Shown here: one piece after another, positions 56,121 to 64,000 of the stretch
Position numbering within the stretch: the first letter of the stretch is position 1
Layout: each line of letters starts with the position of its first letter
NCBI RefSeq assembly: GCF_030162935.1
Contig: NZ_JASAUZ010000034.1
Span: 62,001-126,000 of the forward strand
DNA from: Comamonas halotolerans
Lineage (GTDB): Bacteria; Pseudomonadota; Gammaproteobacteria; Burkholderiales; Burkholderiaceae_C
Length of the DNA: 64,000 nucleotides
Reading direction: 5' to 3'
Notes under the pieces: model-generated
Seen by the model: the letters and a program-made list of their open reading frames with translations, nothing else
Database searches by the model: none
Told to the model about the DNA's origin: nothing
Made by a program: the position numbers and the translations under genes

Positions 56121-57057
56121 GTGATGCTCCTGTGATTGGAAATGAATCAGCGAAGTGCAGTGCCAGCCCTGGACGTGGCCATGCCGCTTGATAAAGACGA
56201 CCCGTGCCTGAGGCTGTAATGAATGCAGAGCGCATATCGGGGCCACCAAAGCAGATATTCGTGACGGTGGCGTCATGGAGCGGAACAGGCGTGAAATCGA
56301 GCACTTCTCCCTCGGGCGAGATGGTGGTGATGCCTCCCCGGGGCATGGTGGCAACACTGACGTTGCCTTGCGCATCTACAGCCAATGAGTCCAAAAAAGT
56401 GAATCCGCCCAAGCCCACCAGCAGGTTCGCACCATGACCCGGACCTGTTCGTTGCAGCTCTCCGGGGGCTGTGACATTCCACCACCAGATGCGACCAGTG
56501 ATGGTCTCGGACACGTATACGCGTTTGCCGTCTGGTGACAGACCCACGCCATTGGGTGTGAATAGCGGTGTGACCAAGCGCTTGACCATGCTGCCATCAA
56601 TGCGGCCGTAGCTCAGCGATCCCAGATCCATATCGTGCTCGCGACGCTGTCCATGGTCTGTGAAGTAAAAACCTCCTAGGCCATCAAAAACCAAATCGTT
56701 TGGCGCTTGTATGGGGCCATCGTCGTAGTGCGTGTAGAGATCGCGCACCAGTCCATTAGGAGCGATGGTTTGTATGCGTCCACCAATAAAGTCGTCAGGT
56801 TGCGGCCCTGGTGCGATCAGACCATCGCTTTCTTCCCATGACATGCCCCCGTTGTTGGCAACGTAAACAACCCCGTCCGGCCCCAGGGCTGCACCATTGG
56901 GGGCTCCAGCGACTTTGGCAACTATCTGTTTGCGGCCATCGGCAAAGAGTCTTGTCACTGACTGGCTGAGCAGCTCGGTCACCAGTACTGAGCCATCACG
57001 CAGAGCTATGGGGCCTTCAGGAAACTTCAGGTCCTGTGCAAAAACTTGGATTGTCAT
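56113..57057 (-). CDS. SMP-30/gluconolactonase-like lactonase
   Basis: A 314-residue six-bladed beta-propeller of the SMP-30/gluconolactonase/LRE family. Metal-site features are the N-terminal Glu in DLKFPEGPIAL (near residue 14), the Asn in QAPNDLVFDGLGGFYFTDHG (near 120) and TPNGVGLSPDGKRVYVSE (near 168-185), with the catalytic Asp in FTFLDSLAVDAQGN near 218. It hydrolyses a lactone of unknown type. ATG 57057 lies close to a good ribosome site (AAGGAG about 6 bases upstream). It is the first gene of the operon with the SDR and VOC genes. Confidence 0.93.
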   Translation of the reverse strand: MTIQVFAQDLKFPEGPIALRDGSVLVTELLSQSVTRLFADGRKQIVAKVAGAPNGAALGPDGVVYVANNGGMSWEESDGLIAPGPQPDDFIGGRIQTIAPNGLVRDLYTHYDDGPIQAPNDLVFDGLGGFYFTDHGQRREHDMDLGSLSYGRIDGSMVKRLVTPLFTPNGVGLSPDGKRVYVSETITGRIWWWNVTAPGELQRTGPGHGANLLVGLGGFTFLDSLAVDAQGNVSVATMPRGGITTISPEGEVLDFTPVPLHDATVTNICFGGPDMRSAFITASGTGRLYQAAWPRPGLALHFADSFPITGASHD

Positions 57058-58151
57058 ATGTACTCCTTATTTGTTGAAATGAACTTAGGATCTGCAAAGG
57101 TGCTCCCCAATGTAGGAGTCCGTATTGATCCGGTCAGTTTTTTTGTAAATTGCTAGGAGCAGCCGGGTTAAGCGCTCAAGCAGCTATGTGATGAAGACAG
57201 ATCAGATAGCGGTGTCAGAAATTTCTAGGCAATGGAGTTGCCACACCGGGAGCCATCACAAAGGTCTTCATCGCTGCGCATCTCAAGATGAATTCGTTTG
57301 CATGACTGTCAGTCTATTTTTGGAGGGCATCTTTCGGCGCACCAAAAAGAGACGTGACTGTTCCAAAATCGATTTAAATCGCTTGGTTTTTAGAACCTCT
57401 GCCTGCATAGGTTTTCATGCATGAACTGAGGTTTTTCAGGATCTGGCTTGGAATAGAGCCAGGTTGAAAGCGCACGCAGTTGCTTGTCAAGCTGGCCGCA
57501 ATACAACTCTGCCATCAAGCATCAGCTTCTTTGATGGTTTGGAAGGGCAATAGCGTGTCCTGATTTGCAGCTTTAAGACCTGCCAACACAACCATTGATA
57601 CGTCGTTGCTTCGCCTTGTCGTACGCCAGTACTGCCTGCGGCTTCGCGCCTCGTCTCAATCGCAAAGCTTGGGTTTGCTGGGTAGAGTTAGCGGCTCGAC
57701 AGGAATAATGAAAGTGCATCCAGAAGTTGGCACCAAAGAATGTGCGAATACGCAGGCGAAAATCGCTGGCACGCATCACAGTGTGGAAAGCTGCTGCTAG
57801 TGGTAGGCAGGGGGACAAAGATATGGATGGCTTGAAGCTGCCGGTCGCCAGACCTTGTGGGATAAAGCATGGCCGTAATAGCGGCAGGGAAGTGCACGAT
57901 TGTTCGTTACGACACGTCCCAAGTGAACGCACAGCACATCTGAGCTGCTTTATCGAATTGATTTAATTAACAGAATCTTTTCAGCAGGCAGCAGCGCAAT
58001 GGGCGTGACTGGATTTGTGAGTAAAACCACTTCTTCTACTTAAGTAACAGTGGTCTGGTGAGACATCGCTCAAAGAATACGTGAGTGCGCAAAGAAAGTT
58101 TTGTGAAAAACATTCCTGTGATCTCGAGAAAACAACTTTGATAATGCTTGA
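57058..58151. other. 1.1-kb region without a supported gene
   Basis: The left end (57060-57180) contains the promoter region of the lactonase operon. The rest has small overlapping frames, the longest about 120 codons on the minus strand (57573-57932) with no ribosome site, and a GC-to-AT composition change near 57960. Strings such as CGTTGCTTCGCCTTGTCGTACG near 57601 look like eroded coding DNA. I recognise no transposase motif and no tRNA. Confidence 0.5.
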
Positions 58152-60044
58152 TTATCTTGATATCACCACTTGATTACGTCCTAGGCTTTTTGCCCTGTAA
58201 AGGGCCTCATCTGCTCGAGCAATTAGTTGTGTGATCTTTTCAGTGCCATCGAAAACGGCAAGACCAAAGCTGCAGGTGACTTTTATAGTTGTATCGATGT
58301 TCCAAATACATTCAGCTTCAGCCACAGCTATGCGCAATCTTTCTGCCATGATGTACGCATTTTCAAGATCTGTATTGCACAAAACGACTAAGAACTCTTC
58401 GCCACCGTAACGGCCTAAGAGATCTTCCTTGCGCAGGTGGTTTCTAAGTGTTTTTGCAAAATTCTTAAGCACGGCATCACCAGCAGCATGTCCATGTGTG
58501 TCATTGACTCGCTTGAAGAAATCGATATCAGCCATTAGCACACAGGGGGGCGTGCCTGGGCTATCTATCAAGGCTTTCAGTTCTCTCAAGATGGAACGTC
58601 GGTTTAAAACTTTCGTGAGTTCATCAGTGGTCGCCAGTACCGTCAAGTTACGCTCGCGTTCCACAAAATCCTTCACATCGGTAATTGCTAGGATAGCTTT
58701 GCGTTCTTCTCCATTGCCATAAGGGCTCACTCGCATGCTTACATGTAGCTCGTTCCCTGATCGGTTGAAAATCCGATCATTATCGTTTCGATAGCGCTGT
58801 CCTGTTTCCAGCGCCAAAAGGGTTGGGCAAGCTTCGGTGTGCAGGGATTCACCCTGAGGTGTCTTGTGGATTTTTTCGTGTAGGTTCTCACCGATTAGAT
58901 CGGCTGCACTCCATTCAAGCAGGCGCTCGGCTTCAGGATTAATCCAGCATACACGGCAGTGATGATCAACCAGCAACAGGCCAAGGTCTGCCTCCTGGGT
59001 CACCAGTTCCAACTGCTCCTTGCTCTCAACGAGAGCACGTTGCAATTCCCGTGCTCGCCATCTGGTCAAATGCCCCAGGAAAAGCATGGGTAGACCAATT
59101 GCCAGGGCTACTGAGAGCTGTATGGCCCAGCTTTTAATAGCAGCAGTAGTAAGTTGTCGGCATTCCTCATTCTTTGAACGAAATCCAAAAATCCAGCGAG
59201 GTGATTGAGCTTCTTTGAAATCAGTGCTGTACCAATGGTAATAATGGCATTGCTCATTGAGTTTGAACTGACCTTCATTTTGGGTAAGAATGCTTGACCA
59301 TAAATCAGGGTTGTGTTGCTTCAAGTTCGATTCAGAGGGAGACGGTTGGAGGGTGAATTGCCAATCACGAAAACCACCTCCGGTAATCCAGCCACCTGTA
59401 CTGTTTAGGACAATCAGCTCTGAATTGGCGCCCAGCATCGTCTGTAATCCCTCTAGCAGTTCTGCAACATTTAGATCGATAGTGATCAGGCCGTAATACT
59501 TTTCATTTCTTTCAACTTTGACAGTGGCGCTAATCGTGGGCGTGTATGGTGGCTCGACGTTTCCATTTTTAACGTCAAGATTGATATTGGAATAGTAAAT
59601 ATCTTGAGTGTCTAATATATTTTTAGTTTCCTGATGATTTTTATCCTGATTTTCTTTGAAAGTTTTTTCTGATGACTCCCATCGACTGATGTGTATCAGC
59701 TCTTTGCCTCTCTTATCTATGTATCGAATTTTCTCGAGATATGGATGTAGCAAAAGAAGTTCAACTAGTGTTTTTTTTGTAAAGGAAAGGTTTTCTGCAG
59801 AAGGATTATTTAAAAAATTTTCTAAAGTGTAAGATTTTGCGATAGAGATGGCATTATTTTTTGATTTTTCAAAGAATGCATCAGCACGTACATGCATCAG
59901 TGTAAGAAGATGCTTGTTCATAGAGTCACGCACCTTGCGATCTCGCTTCAAGAGGTCGTCTTGGTGGTAACCAAGGAGCAGCCCTGCCATGAGAAGTAGC
60001 AGCAATGAATGAAGCGCCAATTTTGCATATTCACGTTTACCCAT
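58152..60044 (-). CDS. Membrane-anchored PAS-GGDEF diguanylate cyclase
   Basis: A 630-residue c-di-GMP synthase. TM1 near residues 12-27, then a periplasmic sensor region of about 280 residues that looks like dCACHE (NYYGLITIDLN-like block: EKYYGLITIDLNVAELLEGL), and TM2 near 308-330. A PAS domain follows (LGLLLVDHHCRVCWINPEAE near 355), then the GGDEF domain from about 465: CVLMADIDFFKRVNDTHGH and GRYGGEEFLVVL with intact GGEEF. The RKED sequence (RxxD) upstream of GGEEF forms an inhibitory I-site. No EAL partner is seen. AT-rich 5' third suggests different base use from the neighbours. Confidence 0.94.
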   Translation of the reverse strand: MGKREYAKLALHSLLLLLMAGLLLGYHQDDLLKRDRKVRDSMNKHLLTLMHVRADAFFEKSKNNAISIAKSYTLENFLNNPSAENLSFTKKTLVELLLLHPYLEKIRYIDKRGKELIHISRWESSEKTFKENQDKNHQETKNILDTQDIYYSNINLDVKNGNVEPPYTPTISATVKVERNEKYYGLITIDLNVAELLEGLQTMLGANSELIVLNSTGGWITGGGFRDWQFTLQPSPSESNLKQHNPDLWSSILTQNEGQFKLNEQCHYYHWYSTDFKEAQSPRWIFGFRSKNEECRQLTTAAIKSWAIQLSVALAIGLPMLFLGHLTRWRARELQRALVESKEQLELVTQEADLGLLLVDHHCRVCWINPEAERLLEWSAADLIGENLHEKIHKTPQGESLHTEACPTLLALETGQRYRNDNDRIFNRSGNELHVSMRVSPYGNGEERKAILAITDVKDFVERERNLTVLATTDELTKVLNRRSILRELKALIDSPGTPPCVLMADIDFFKRVNDTHGHAAGDAVLKNFAKTLRNHLRKEDLLGRYGGEEFLVVLCNTDLENAYIMAERLRIAVAEAECIWNIDTTIKVTCSFGLAVFDGTEKITQLIARADEALYRAKSLGRNQVVISR

Positions 60045-61066
60045 AAGCTTTTCGTCCTTGTTCTGAAGTGAATATGTCTGGTACTACGCTAAAATTTCAG
60101 TACTTGACGCTAGGAAGATCAAGTCTTATGCCATCATCTTACCACCGAGAAAGCTGGGTGATTGATGATCTTGGAGTTGGATATTTCTGAACGTATTTTG
60201 ATACGGATGCTATTGAAACTTGTCAATGCTTCATGAATCAATTGAAATTAATTCATGCTTTCAGTGAGTGAGAAATGGAATTTTTTGTTAGGCTTGAGGT
60301 TGATATTTGAATAGACTAAATTTGTGTGGTTGACCCATATAATTTAAGTTTTGTTCAATTAAGAGTGCATATGAATTTGCTACGAAACTCAGAATAATCA
60401 CGGATTGATGCTTTCGAGCTATCGCGGCCCTTAACCGCAGCGTAGGCAATGCTTCACGCCGTTTAGGCGTGAGCACACATAGCCAGCACAAGTGGGGCGC
60501 TCACAGCTAACAACTGCTGTTGCAGCGTCGGATCAGCTTGGTCGGAGCGCAGAGCGATGGCACCTTAAGCACAGCTTCAAACGAGTGACCAAATTGTGTG
60601 ATGTGGGCTGCCTGCGCACAGCTTGCGAGGTGTCGACGGCTCATTCAGACCAAGCTGCCAATTTGCAAGTCGTAAGTGGCAAGGGTGGCAAGCGGTAGCC
60701 AAGCCTGAACTGGCGAAAAGCTTGCTTTGACAATGCTTTTGCCAAAAGCTTTTTGCAGTTGTTAAAGTGGGCTCGTATCTGCAGGCACATCTCTGTTACA
60801 AGGCAAGAAGCATGCAATGGCATGTTTAGCAACATTGAGACGTTTTAAACCTCACCGAAGACATCGGTCTGTCTGTCTGTCCAGGGACAGTTCAGTCTGA
60901 CAGTATTTTTGAGAAGTTTTTTGGGAGCTGTCTTTGGTAATGCTGACAGTCTCAAAGCAGGCACTGAAGCGATGCACACACATTCAATGGTTGCGTGCGA
61001 AAATAGACGTCCATGATTGATGGGGGTGCAGCATGCCTTGCGCTGCTGCTTTAACTGAAGAGAACA
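60045..61066. other. 1.0-kb region without an intact gene
   Basis: AT-rich leader of the cyclase gene (60050-60420), then GC-richer DNA carrying one transposase-like remnant on the plus strand (60492-60698). Remaining frames lack ribosome sites. The promoter of the DUF6806-like gene presumably lies near 60950-61050. No tRNA or terminator recognised. Confidence 0.5.
60492..60698 (+). pseudogene. Possible IS4-family transposase fragment
   Basis: In the plus frame, TTAVAASDQLGRSAERWHLK is followed by HSFKRVTKLCDVGCLRTACE. It resembles the IS4-type end segment (RWQIELxFKRxK followed by a helix), with the catalytic Glu changed to Lys in HLKHSF. No start, ends or upstream catalytic Asp residues are found. 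This is a weak call from one motif. Confidence 0.3.
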
Positions 61067-61693
61067 ATGTCTAGCTACAACGCTCCTTTTGAAATTCACG
61101 TTCACGGCCAAGTGCTGTTGCGCGATGATGTGACTTTTGAGCAGTTGCAGGATGCGCTAAAGCCGCTATGGATGTACGCTGGGGCGCGATCCCTGGCTGC
61201 GGGTGCCGCCAGCGCCTATGAGGAAGAGCCTGGCATCCAGTTCAACAGCAAAGAGCACACACTGCAAATGTGCTGGACGGTTTCAGGCGATGAAGATTTC
61301 CGGCAGGCGCTGGATGATGTCTGCATGGGCCTTAATGAACTAGCTCAGGAAGGCGCAGCCATTGAGGTGACTTTCTATGATGCTGAGTTTGACGAAGAAG
61401 AGGGTGATCGCTCCAAAGAGGCACGTGACGACTTTGTGATGTTGTTCGTTGGGCCTAACCCTGCTGCCATTATGAAAGTGCAGCGCGATATGTTGGTGCA
61501 GGACGTTATTCAAATGATGGAACGTCACTTTGAAGCGTCAGAACTGGTGGGCGTTGTTTCTGAAATCGATAAGCTCTTTATGCAGCGCTTTGACAGCCTG
61601 TTGAGTTCTTTGGAGATTGGCAAGTTGCCCCCTAGCGGTGGAAGCAATGGTCCCCGCGGAGGTGGCGGCCATAGACCACGTCACTTGCACTAA
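61067..61693 (+). CDS. DUF6806-like protein
   Basis: A 208-residue soluble protein starting MSSYNAPFEIHVHGQVLLRD. It has an acidic region (DAEFDEEEGDRSKEARDD near residues 104-121), an alpha/beta segment (FVMLFVGPNPAAIMKVQRDM) and a Gly/Pro/Arg-rich tail (GGSNGPRGGGGHRPRHLH). The N-terminal pattern matches a Comamonadaceae family annotated DUF6806; function unknown. The acidic middle and basic tail suggest macromolecule contacts, but that is inference. ATG 61067 has GAAGAGA upstream. A terminator follows. Confidence 0.8.
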   Translation: MSSYNAPFEIHVHGQVLLRDDVTFEQLQDALKPLWMYAGARSLAAGAASAYEEEPGIQFNSKEHTLQMCWTVSGDEDFRQALDDVCMGLNELAQEGAAIEVTFYDAEFDEEEGDRSKEARDDFVMLFVGPNPAAIMKVQRDMLVQDVIQMMERHFEASELVGVVSEIDKLFMQRFDSLLSSLEIGKLPPSGGSNGPRGGGGHRPRHLH

Positions 61694-61713
61694 AGCGTGC
61701 TTCACATCCATGT

Positions 61714-61739
61714 AAACCGGCCAATGTGCCGGTTTTTTT
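61714..61739 (+). terminator. Terminator after DUF6806-like gene
   Basis: AAACCGGC / GCCGGTTT stem, short loop, T-run. 20 bases after the stop. Confidence 0.93.
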
Positions 61740-61846
61740 AGGTGGCTGGGGCTATGGGGCGCAGCACATGTGATTGAGGGGCTTTCGCGCTGCTGCACAT
61801 TAACGCTCATGATTGCTCAGTGAACTAGGTGCAGCATGCTTAGTCA

Positions 61847-61873
61847 ACAAAAAAGCCCTGCAAAGCAGGGCTT
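61847..61873 (-). terminator. Terminator after DUF3334 gene
   Basis: On the minus strand AAGCCCTG - CTTTG - CAGGGCTT then TTTTGTT, 23 bases past the DUF3334 stop. Confidence 0.9.
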
Positions 61874-61895
61874 GCTGGTGGGCGTTGAAGATTGT

Positions 61896-62591
61896 TTACA
61901 TGCCCAGCGATTTCAAGAGTGCTTCGGTTTCCGTATCGGTGCTGCTAGTGCCCACTTGTGTGGGAAGCGGAATAGAGTGTGCATTTGCTTGCGCAATGAT
62001 GGCATCAGGGTCAACCAGTTCGTCGGCATCAAAATCATGCAGCTTGATGAATTCTGTGCTATCTACGGCAAACTCCAGGTAGAAGATATTGTTGTTGGCG
62101 GTATAGAACGTTACCCGACGTGCTTGTGGGTTGTCCAGATTGGCGTCCACACTGAGTTGCACCTGCTTGTTGAGCACCAGCATTTTGGGCTGATTTTGCG
62201 TGATGTGAGTCTGAAGTTCACGGCGGATTTTTCCCGTGAAGTCACCAACGACTTGGTTCATCAGCTCGCCCATCACATTGCTTACATCGTCCGAGGTGTG
62301 CGAGCTGGCCAGATCACTCTCAGACATGCCCATGTTCAGCAAATAGCTGCGATACAGCTCCATGGCGGCTGCGGCGGACAAGTTGATGATGACCAGCCCT
62401 GAAAAACCTCCGTCAAACAGGACGAAGCAGCCAATATCAGGCTTGAGATAAGTCTTTTGGATGCGCTGGACCATGCCGGAGTACTGCACCTGTGAGGTGG
62501 TGGCCACATTGAGGACACGGGTCACCGAGTTGCACAAGCTGACCAGCAGCTCATCAGTGCCTTGCACCGGGACGTTATTGACATCGCGCAT
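61896..62591 (-). CDS. DUF3334 family, CheX-like fold protein
   Basis: A 231-residue cytosolic protein. The segments CFVLFDGGFSGLVIINLSAA, and later SDDVSNVMGELMNQVVGDF, resemble the CheX/CheC plan (an E/D-N pair near a beta-alpha unit), and the family DUF3334 is found in chemotactic betaproteobacteria. The N-terminus (MRDVNNVPVQGTDELLVSL) is helical. If CheX-like, it could act on CheY-type regulators, but the phosphatase EXXN motif is not clearly intact: E-L-M-N is present as GELMNQ. ATG 62591 lies at the right distance from a weak ribosome site. Confidence 0.78.
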   Translation of the reverse strand: MRDVNNVPVQGTDELLVSLCNSVTRVLNVATTSQVQYSGMVQRIQKTYLKPDIGCFVLFDGGFSGLVIINLSAAAAMELYRSYLLNMGMSESDLASSHTSDDVSNVMGELMNQVVGDFTGKIRRELQTHITQNQPKMLVLNKQVQLSVDANLDNPQARRVTFYTANNNIFYLEFAVDSTEFIKLHDFDADELVDPDAIIAQANAHSIPLPTQVGTSSTDTETEALLKSLGM

Positions 62592-62726
62592 AGATCAATT
62601 GGTCGTTAAAAGTAACAAAACGAAAGTGATTATGGGCGCATTGGAGACATTTGGTGCATCACAAAGAAAAAGCATTGGATGTTGCCACCCAATGCTGTGC
62701 GTAGACACAAATATTCCGGGCAGGCC

Positions 62727-63782
62727 TTATTGAGACTTGGCTGCTGCAAGGGCTTGTTCCACCCAGCCGTCGAATGTCTTTTGGTGCGCTTGGATCCAGC
62801 CATCTACATGTTTGTTGATGTCAGCTATGGAGTTGGCGCCCTGGCGCATGCGCATGTTTTGTGCGTTGATGTCATCCAGGGGGATTTCCATCATTTCAAA
62901 GAGTTTGGCGGCAGCAGGGTTGGCTTGTGCCCATGCTTTGTTGGCCAGAATGTATTGCTGGTTGAGCTGAAAGCCGTAGTTTTTACCGTTGGGCAGCTGC
63001 GTATTGTCATCACCGCTGGCGTTTGGAATATTGGGCACTTCCAGCCATGTCACTTCTTTGCCCGGGCGCAATACAGTGTTGACCCAAAACGGTGTCCAGA
63101 CATAGTAAAGAATAGGTTTGCCTTCTTTGTAGCGGGTGATTGAGTCGGCTATCAAGGCTTGATAGTTGCCTTGGCGATGGGTAATGTGTTCGCTAAGGCC
63201 CAGACCTTGCAGATGCTTGTTAATTGCCAGCTCACAGCCCCAGCCAGGGTTACAGCCCGTCAAATCGGCTTTGCCATCTCCATCGCTGTCGAACAAAGCG
63301 GAGAGCTTGGGATCTTTGAGCTGGGTGATGCTGGTGATGCCATATGCATCAGCGGTTTTCTTGTCGATCAAATAGCCTTGTACTGCATTGCGCGAGTAGG
63401 TGCCTGCGCGATAAAAGGCTTTATCACCGCCGTTGTTTTCATAAAAGGCGCGGTGCAAAGGCATCCAGTGTGTGGCCGTGAAGGTGGCATCTCCGCTGGC
63501 TACTGCCACGTGTTGCGTGCCATTTTCCAGGTCTTTGAGGGGAAGTACCTCATAACCGAGGCGCTCGAGCGCACGACTGACCAGCAAGGTCTGAAATGCT
63601 TCTTCATCAACAGTGCCTTTGATAGGCTGGACTTTGATCCCTTTGCCAGGCAGTGGTTGGTCTGCAGCAGCTGCTGGCAGGGCATGGCTCCAGAGCATTG
63701 CGCTCAACAATGCACTGGCCGTCCACCATTGTGTAGTTTTGAATTGGGTGGTTTGAGGGTTTGGGTGTGTGCTGTGTGGCAC
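62727..63782 (-). CDS. ProX-like glycine betaine/choline binding protein
   Basis: A 351-residue periplasmic binding protein for quaternary ammonium osmoprotectants. The signal peptide ([23 protein letters not shown]) precedes the OpuAC/ProX domain with [21 protein letters not shown] (shown in part), [12 protein letters not shown] and the ligand-cage aromatic segments [27 protein letters not shown]. The start is GTG 63782, supported by GGAG 6 bases upstream. A second ProX end lies 125 bases upstream. The transporter subunits ProV/ProW are not in the window. Confidence 0.93.
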   Translation of the reverse strand: MPHSTHPNPQTTQFKTTQWWTASALLSAMLWSHALPAAAADQPLPGKGIKVQPIKGTVDEEAFQTLLVSRALERLGYEVLPLKDLENGTQHVAVASGDATFTATHWMPLHRAFYENNGGDKAFYRAGTYSRNAVQGYLIDKKTADAYGITSITQLKDPKLSALFDSDGDGKADLTGCNPGWGCELAINKHLQGLGLSEHITHRQGNYQALIADSITRYKEGKPILYYVWTPFWVNTVLRPGKEVTWLEVPNIPNASGDDNTQLPNGKNYGFQLNQQYILANKAWAQANPAAAKLFEMMEIPLDDINAQNMRMRQGANSIADINKHVDGWIQAHQKTFDGWVEQALAAAKSQ

Positions 63783-63861
63783 GGAGTCTCCTTTCCTGTT
63801 GTGGGTGCCTACCCCGAATCAAGGCGATGGAATGCCGCGATGGGCACAAAAAGAAAAAATG

Positions 63862-63889
63862 AAAAAAAGGCGCTCGCAAGCGGCGCCTT
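63862..63889 (-). terminator. Terminator between the two ProX genes
   Basis: AAGGCGC / GCGCCTT stem with an 8-base loop followed on the minus strand by a long T-rich run. It separates the upstream ProX gene from the downstream copy. Confidence 0.9.
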
Positions 63890-63906
63890 AATGATGGAGT
63901 GCTGCT

Positions 63907-64000
63907 TTACTTCTTGGCTGCAGCCAGTGCCTGTTTGATCCAGCCATCAAAAGTCGCTTGATGAGCCTTGATCCAGCCATTGGTGTGGCGCTCGATATCG
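63907..64000 (-). CDS. Second ProX-like binding protein, 3' end only
   Basis: The last 30 codons, to a stop at 63907, read [20 protein letters not shown] then [10 protein letters not shown]. They closely follow the end of the downstream ProX ([20 protein letters not shown]), so this is a tandem paralogue. It is cut by the window edge, so its start, signal and any transporter partners cannot be seen. Confidence 0.85.
   Translation of the reverse strand, partial: DIERHTNGWIKAHQATFDGWIKQALAAAKK

Overview
The window is chromosomal DNA of a betaproteobacterium of the family Comamonadaceae, and Comamonas is my best guess. This rests on the gene content: carB-greA, HpnC/HpnD/HpnE, Bug-type TTT binding proteins, H-NS of the betaproteobacterial type, DUF2189, DUF2788, DUF6806-like and DUF3334-like genes, and the order tig-clpP-clpX-lon-tRNA. 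Most of it is ordinary core genome. I see no intact mobile element, CRISPR array, prophage or rRNA operon.

Layout. 1-3.6 kb: 3' end of carB, greA and a small membrane protein. 3.6-10.7 kb: an orphan Bug binding protein with a TauD-like dioxygenase, then the divergent fumarases fumC (class II, iron-free) and fumA (class I, Fe-S) with a Fur-box-like palindrome between them, then a VOC protein and a DUF938 methyltransferase. 10.75-12.4 kb: a gene-poor patch with a decayed coding remnant and a membrane-protein gene broken by a frameshift at a poly-G run. 12.4-19.6 kb: a TerB-like/DUF697 protein, two membrane proteins, a dihaem cytochrome c, murI, a divergent Lrp/LysE pair, a lipoprotein nuclease and hslR. 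19.8-28.3 kb: tctBA without tctC, a chemoreceptor, a sulfur-import cluster (periplasmic rhodanese, YeeE/YedE, and a 55-aa membrane microprotein), an orphan DUF1911 (PoNi-like) immunity gene and a LysR regulator.

28.4-33.6 kb: a CoA-transferase/HMG-CoA-lyase-type/Bug operon, probably controlled by the divergent LysR gene, followed by an MFS acid transporter and an H-NS protein. 34-41.9 kb: hemH, a HAD phosphatase, two small membrane families, and the squalene genes hpnD-hpnE, separated from hpnC by a chemoreceptor gene. 42-46.3 kb: an RND efflux pair. 46.4-53.1 kb: tRNA-Leu(TAG), tig, clpP, clpX, lon, then a tRNA array (Gly, Gly, Cys, Gly). 53.1-54.6 kb: tRNA-Leu(TAA) and a heavily decayed IS3-family element.

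54.6-57.1 kb: a three-gene operon (SMP-30 lactonase, SDR dehydrogenase, Tat-exported VOC-like protein). 58.1-60 kb: a membrane diguanylate cyclase flanked by about 1 kb of non-coding DNA on each side, one side with a weak transposase-like remnant. 61-64 kb: DUF6806-like and DUF3334-like proteins, and two tandem ProX-type binding proteins, the second cut by the window end.

The genes reflect an aerobic heterotroph that uses organic acids (fumarases, tricarboxylate transport, CoA-linked acid breakdown), makes hopanoids, moves by chemotaxis, and invests in proteostasis and sulfur uptake. I found no convincing wholly new multi-gene system. The best leads are the 55-aa microprotein of the sulfur cluster, the orphan PoNi immunity gene, the TerB-DUF697 fusion, the Fur-box/fumarase switch and the SMP-30/SDR/VOC operon.
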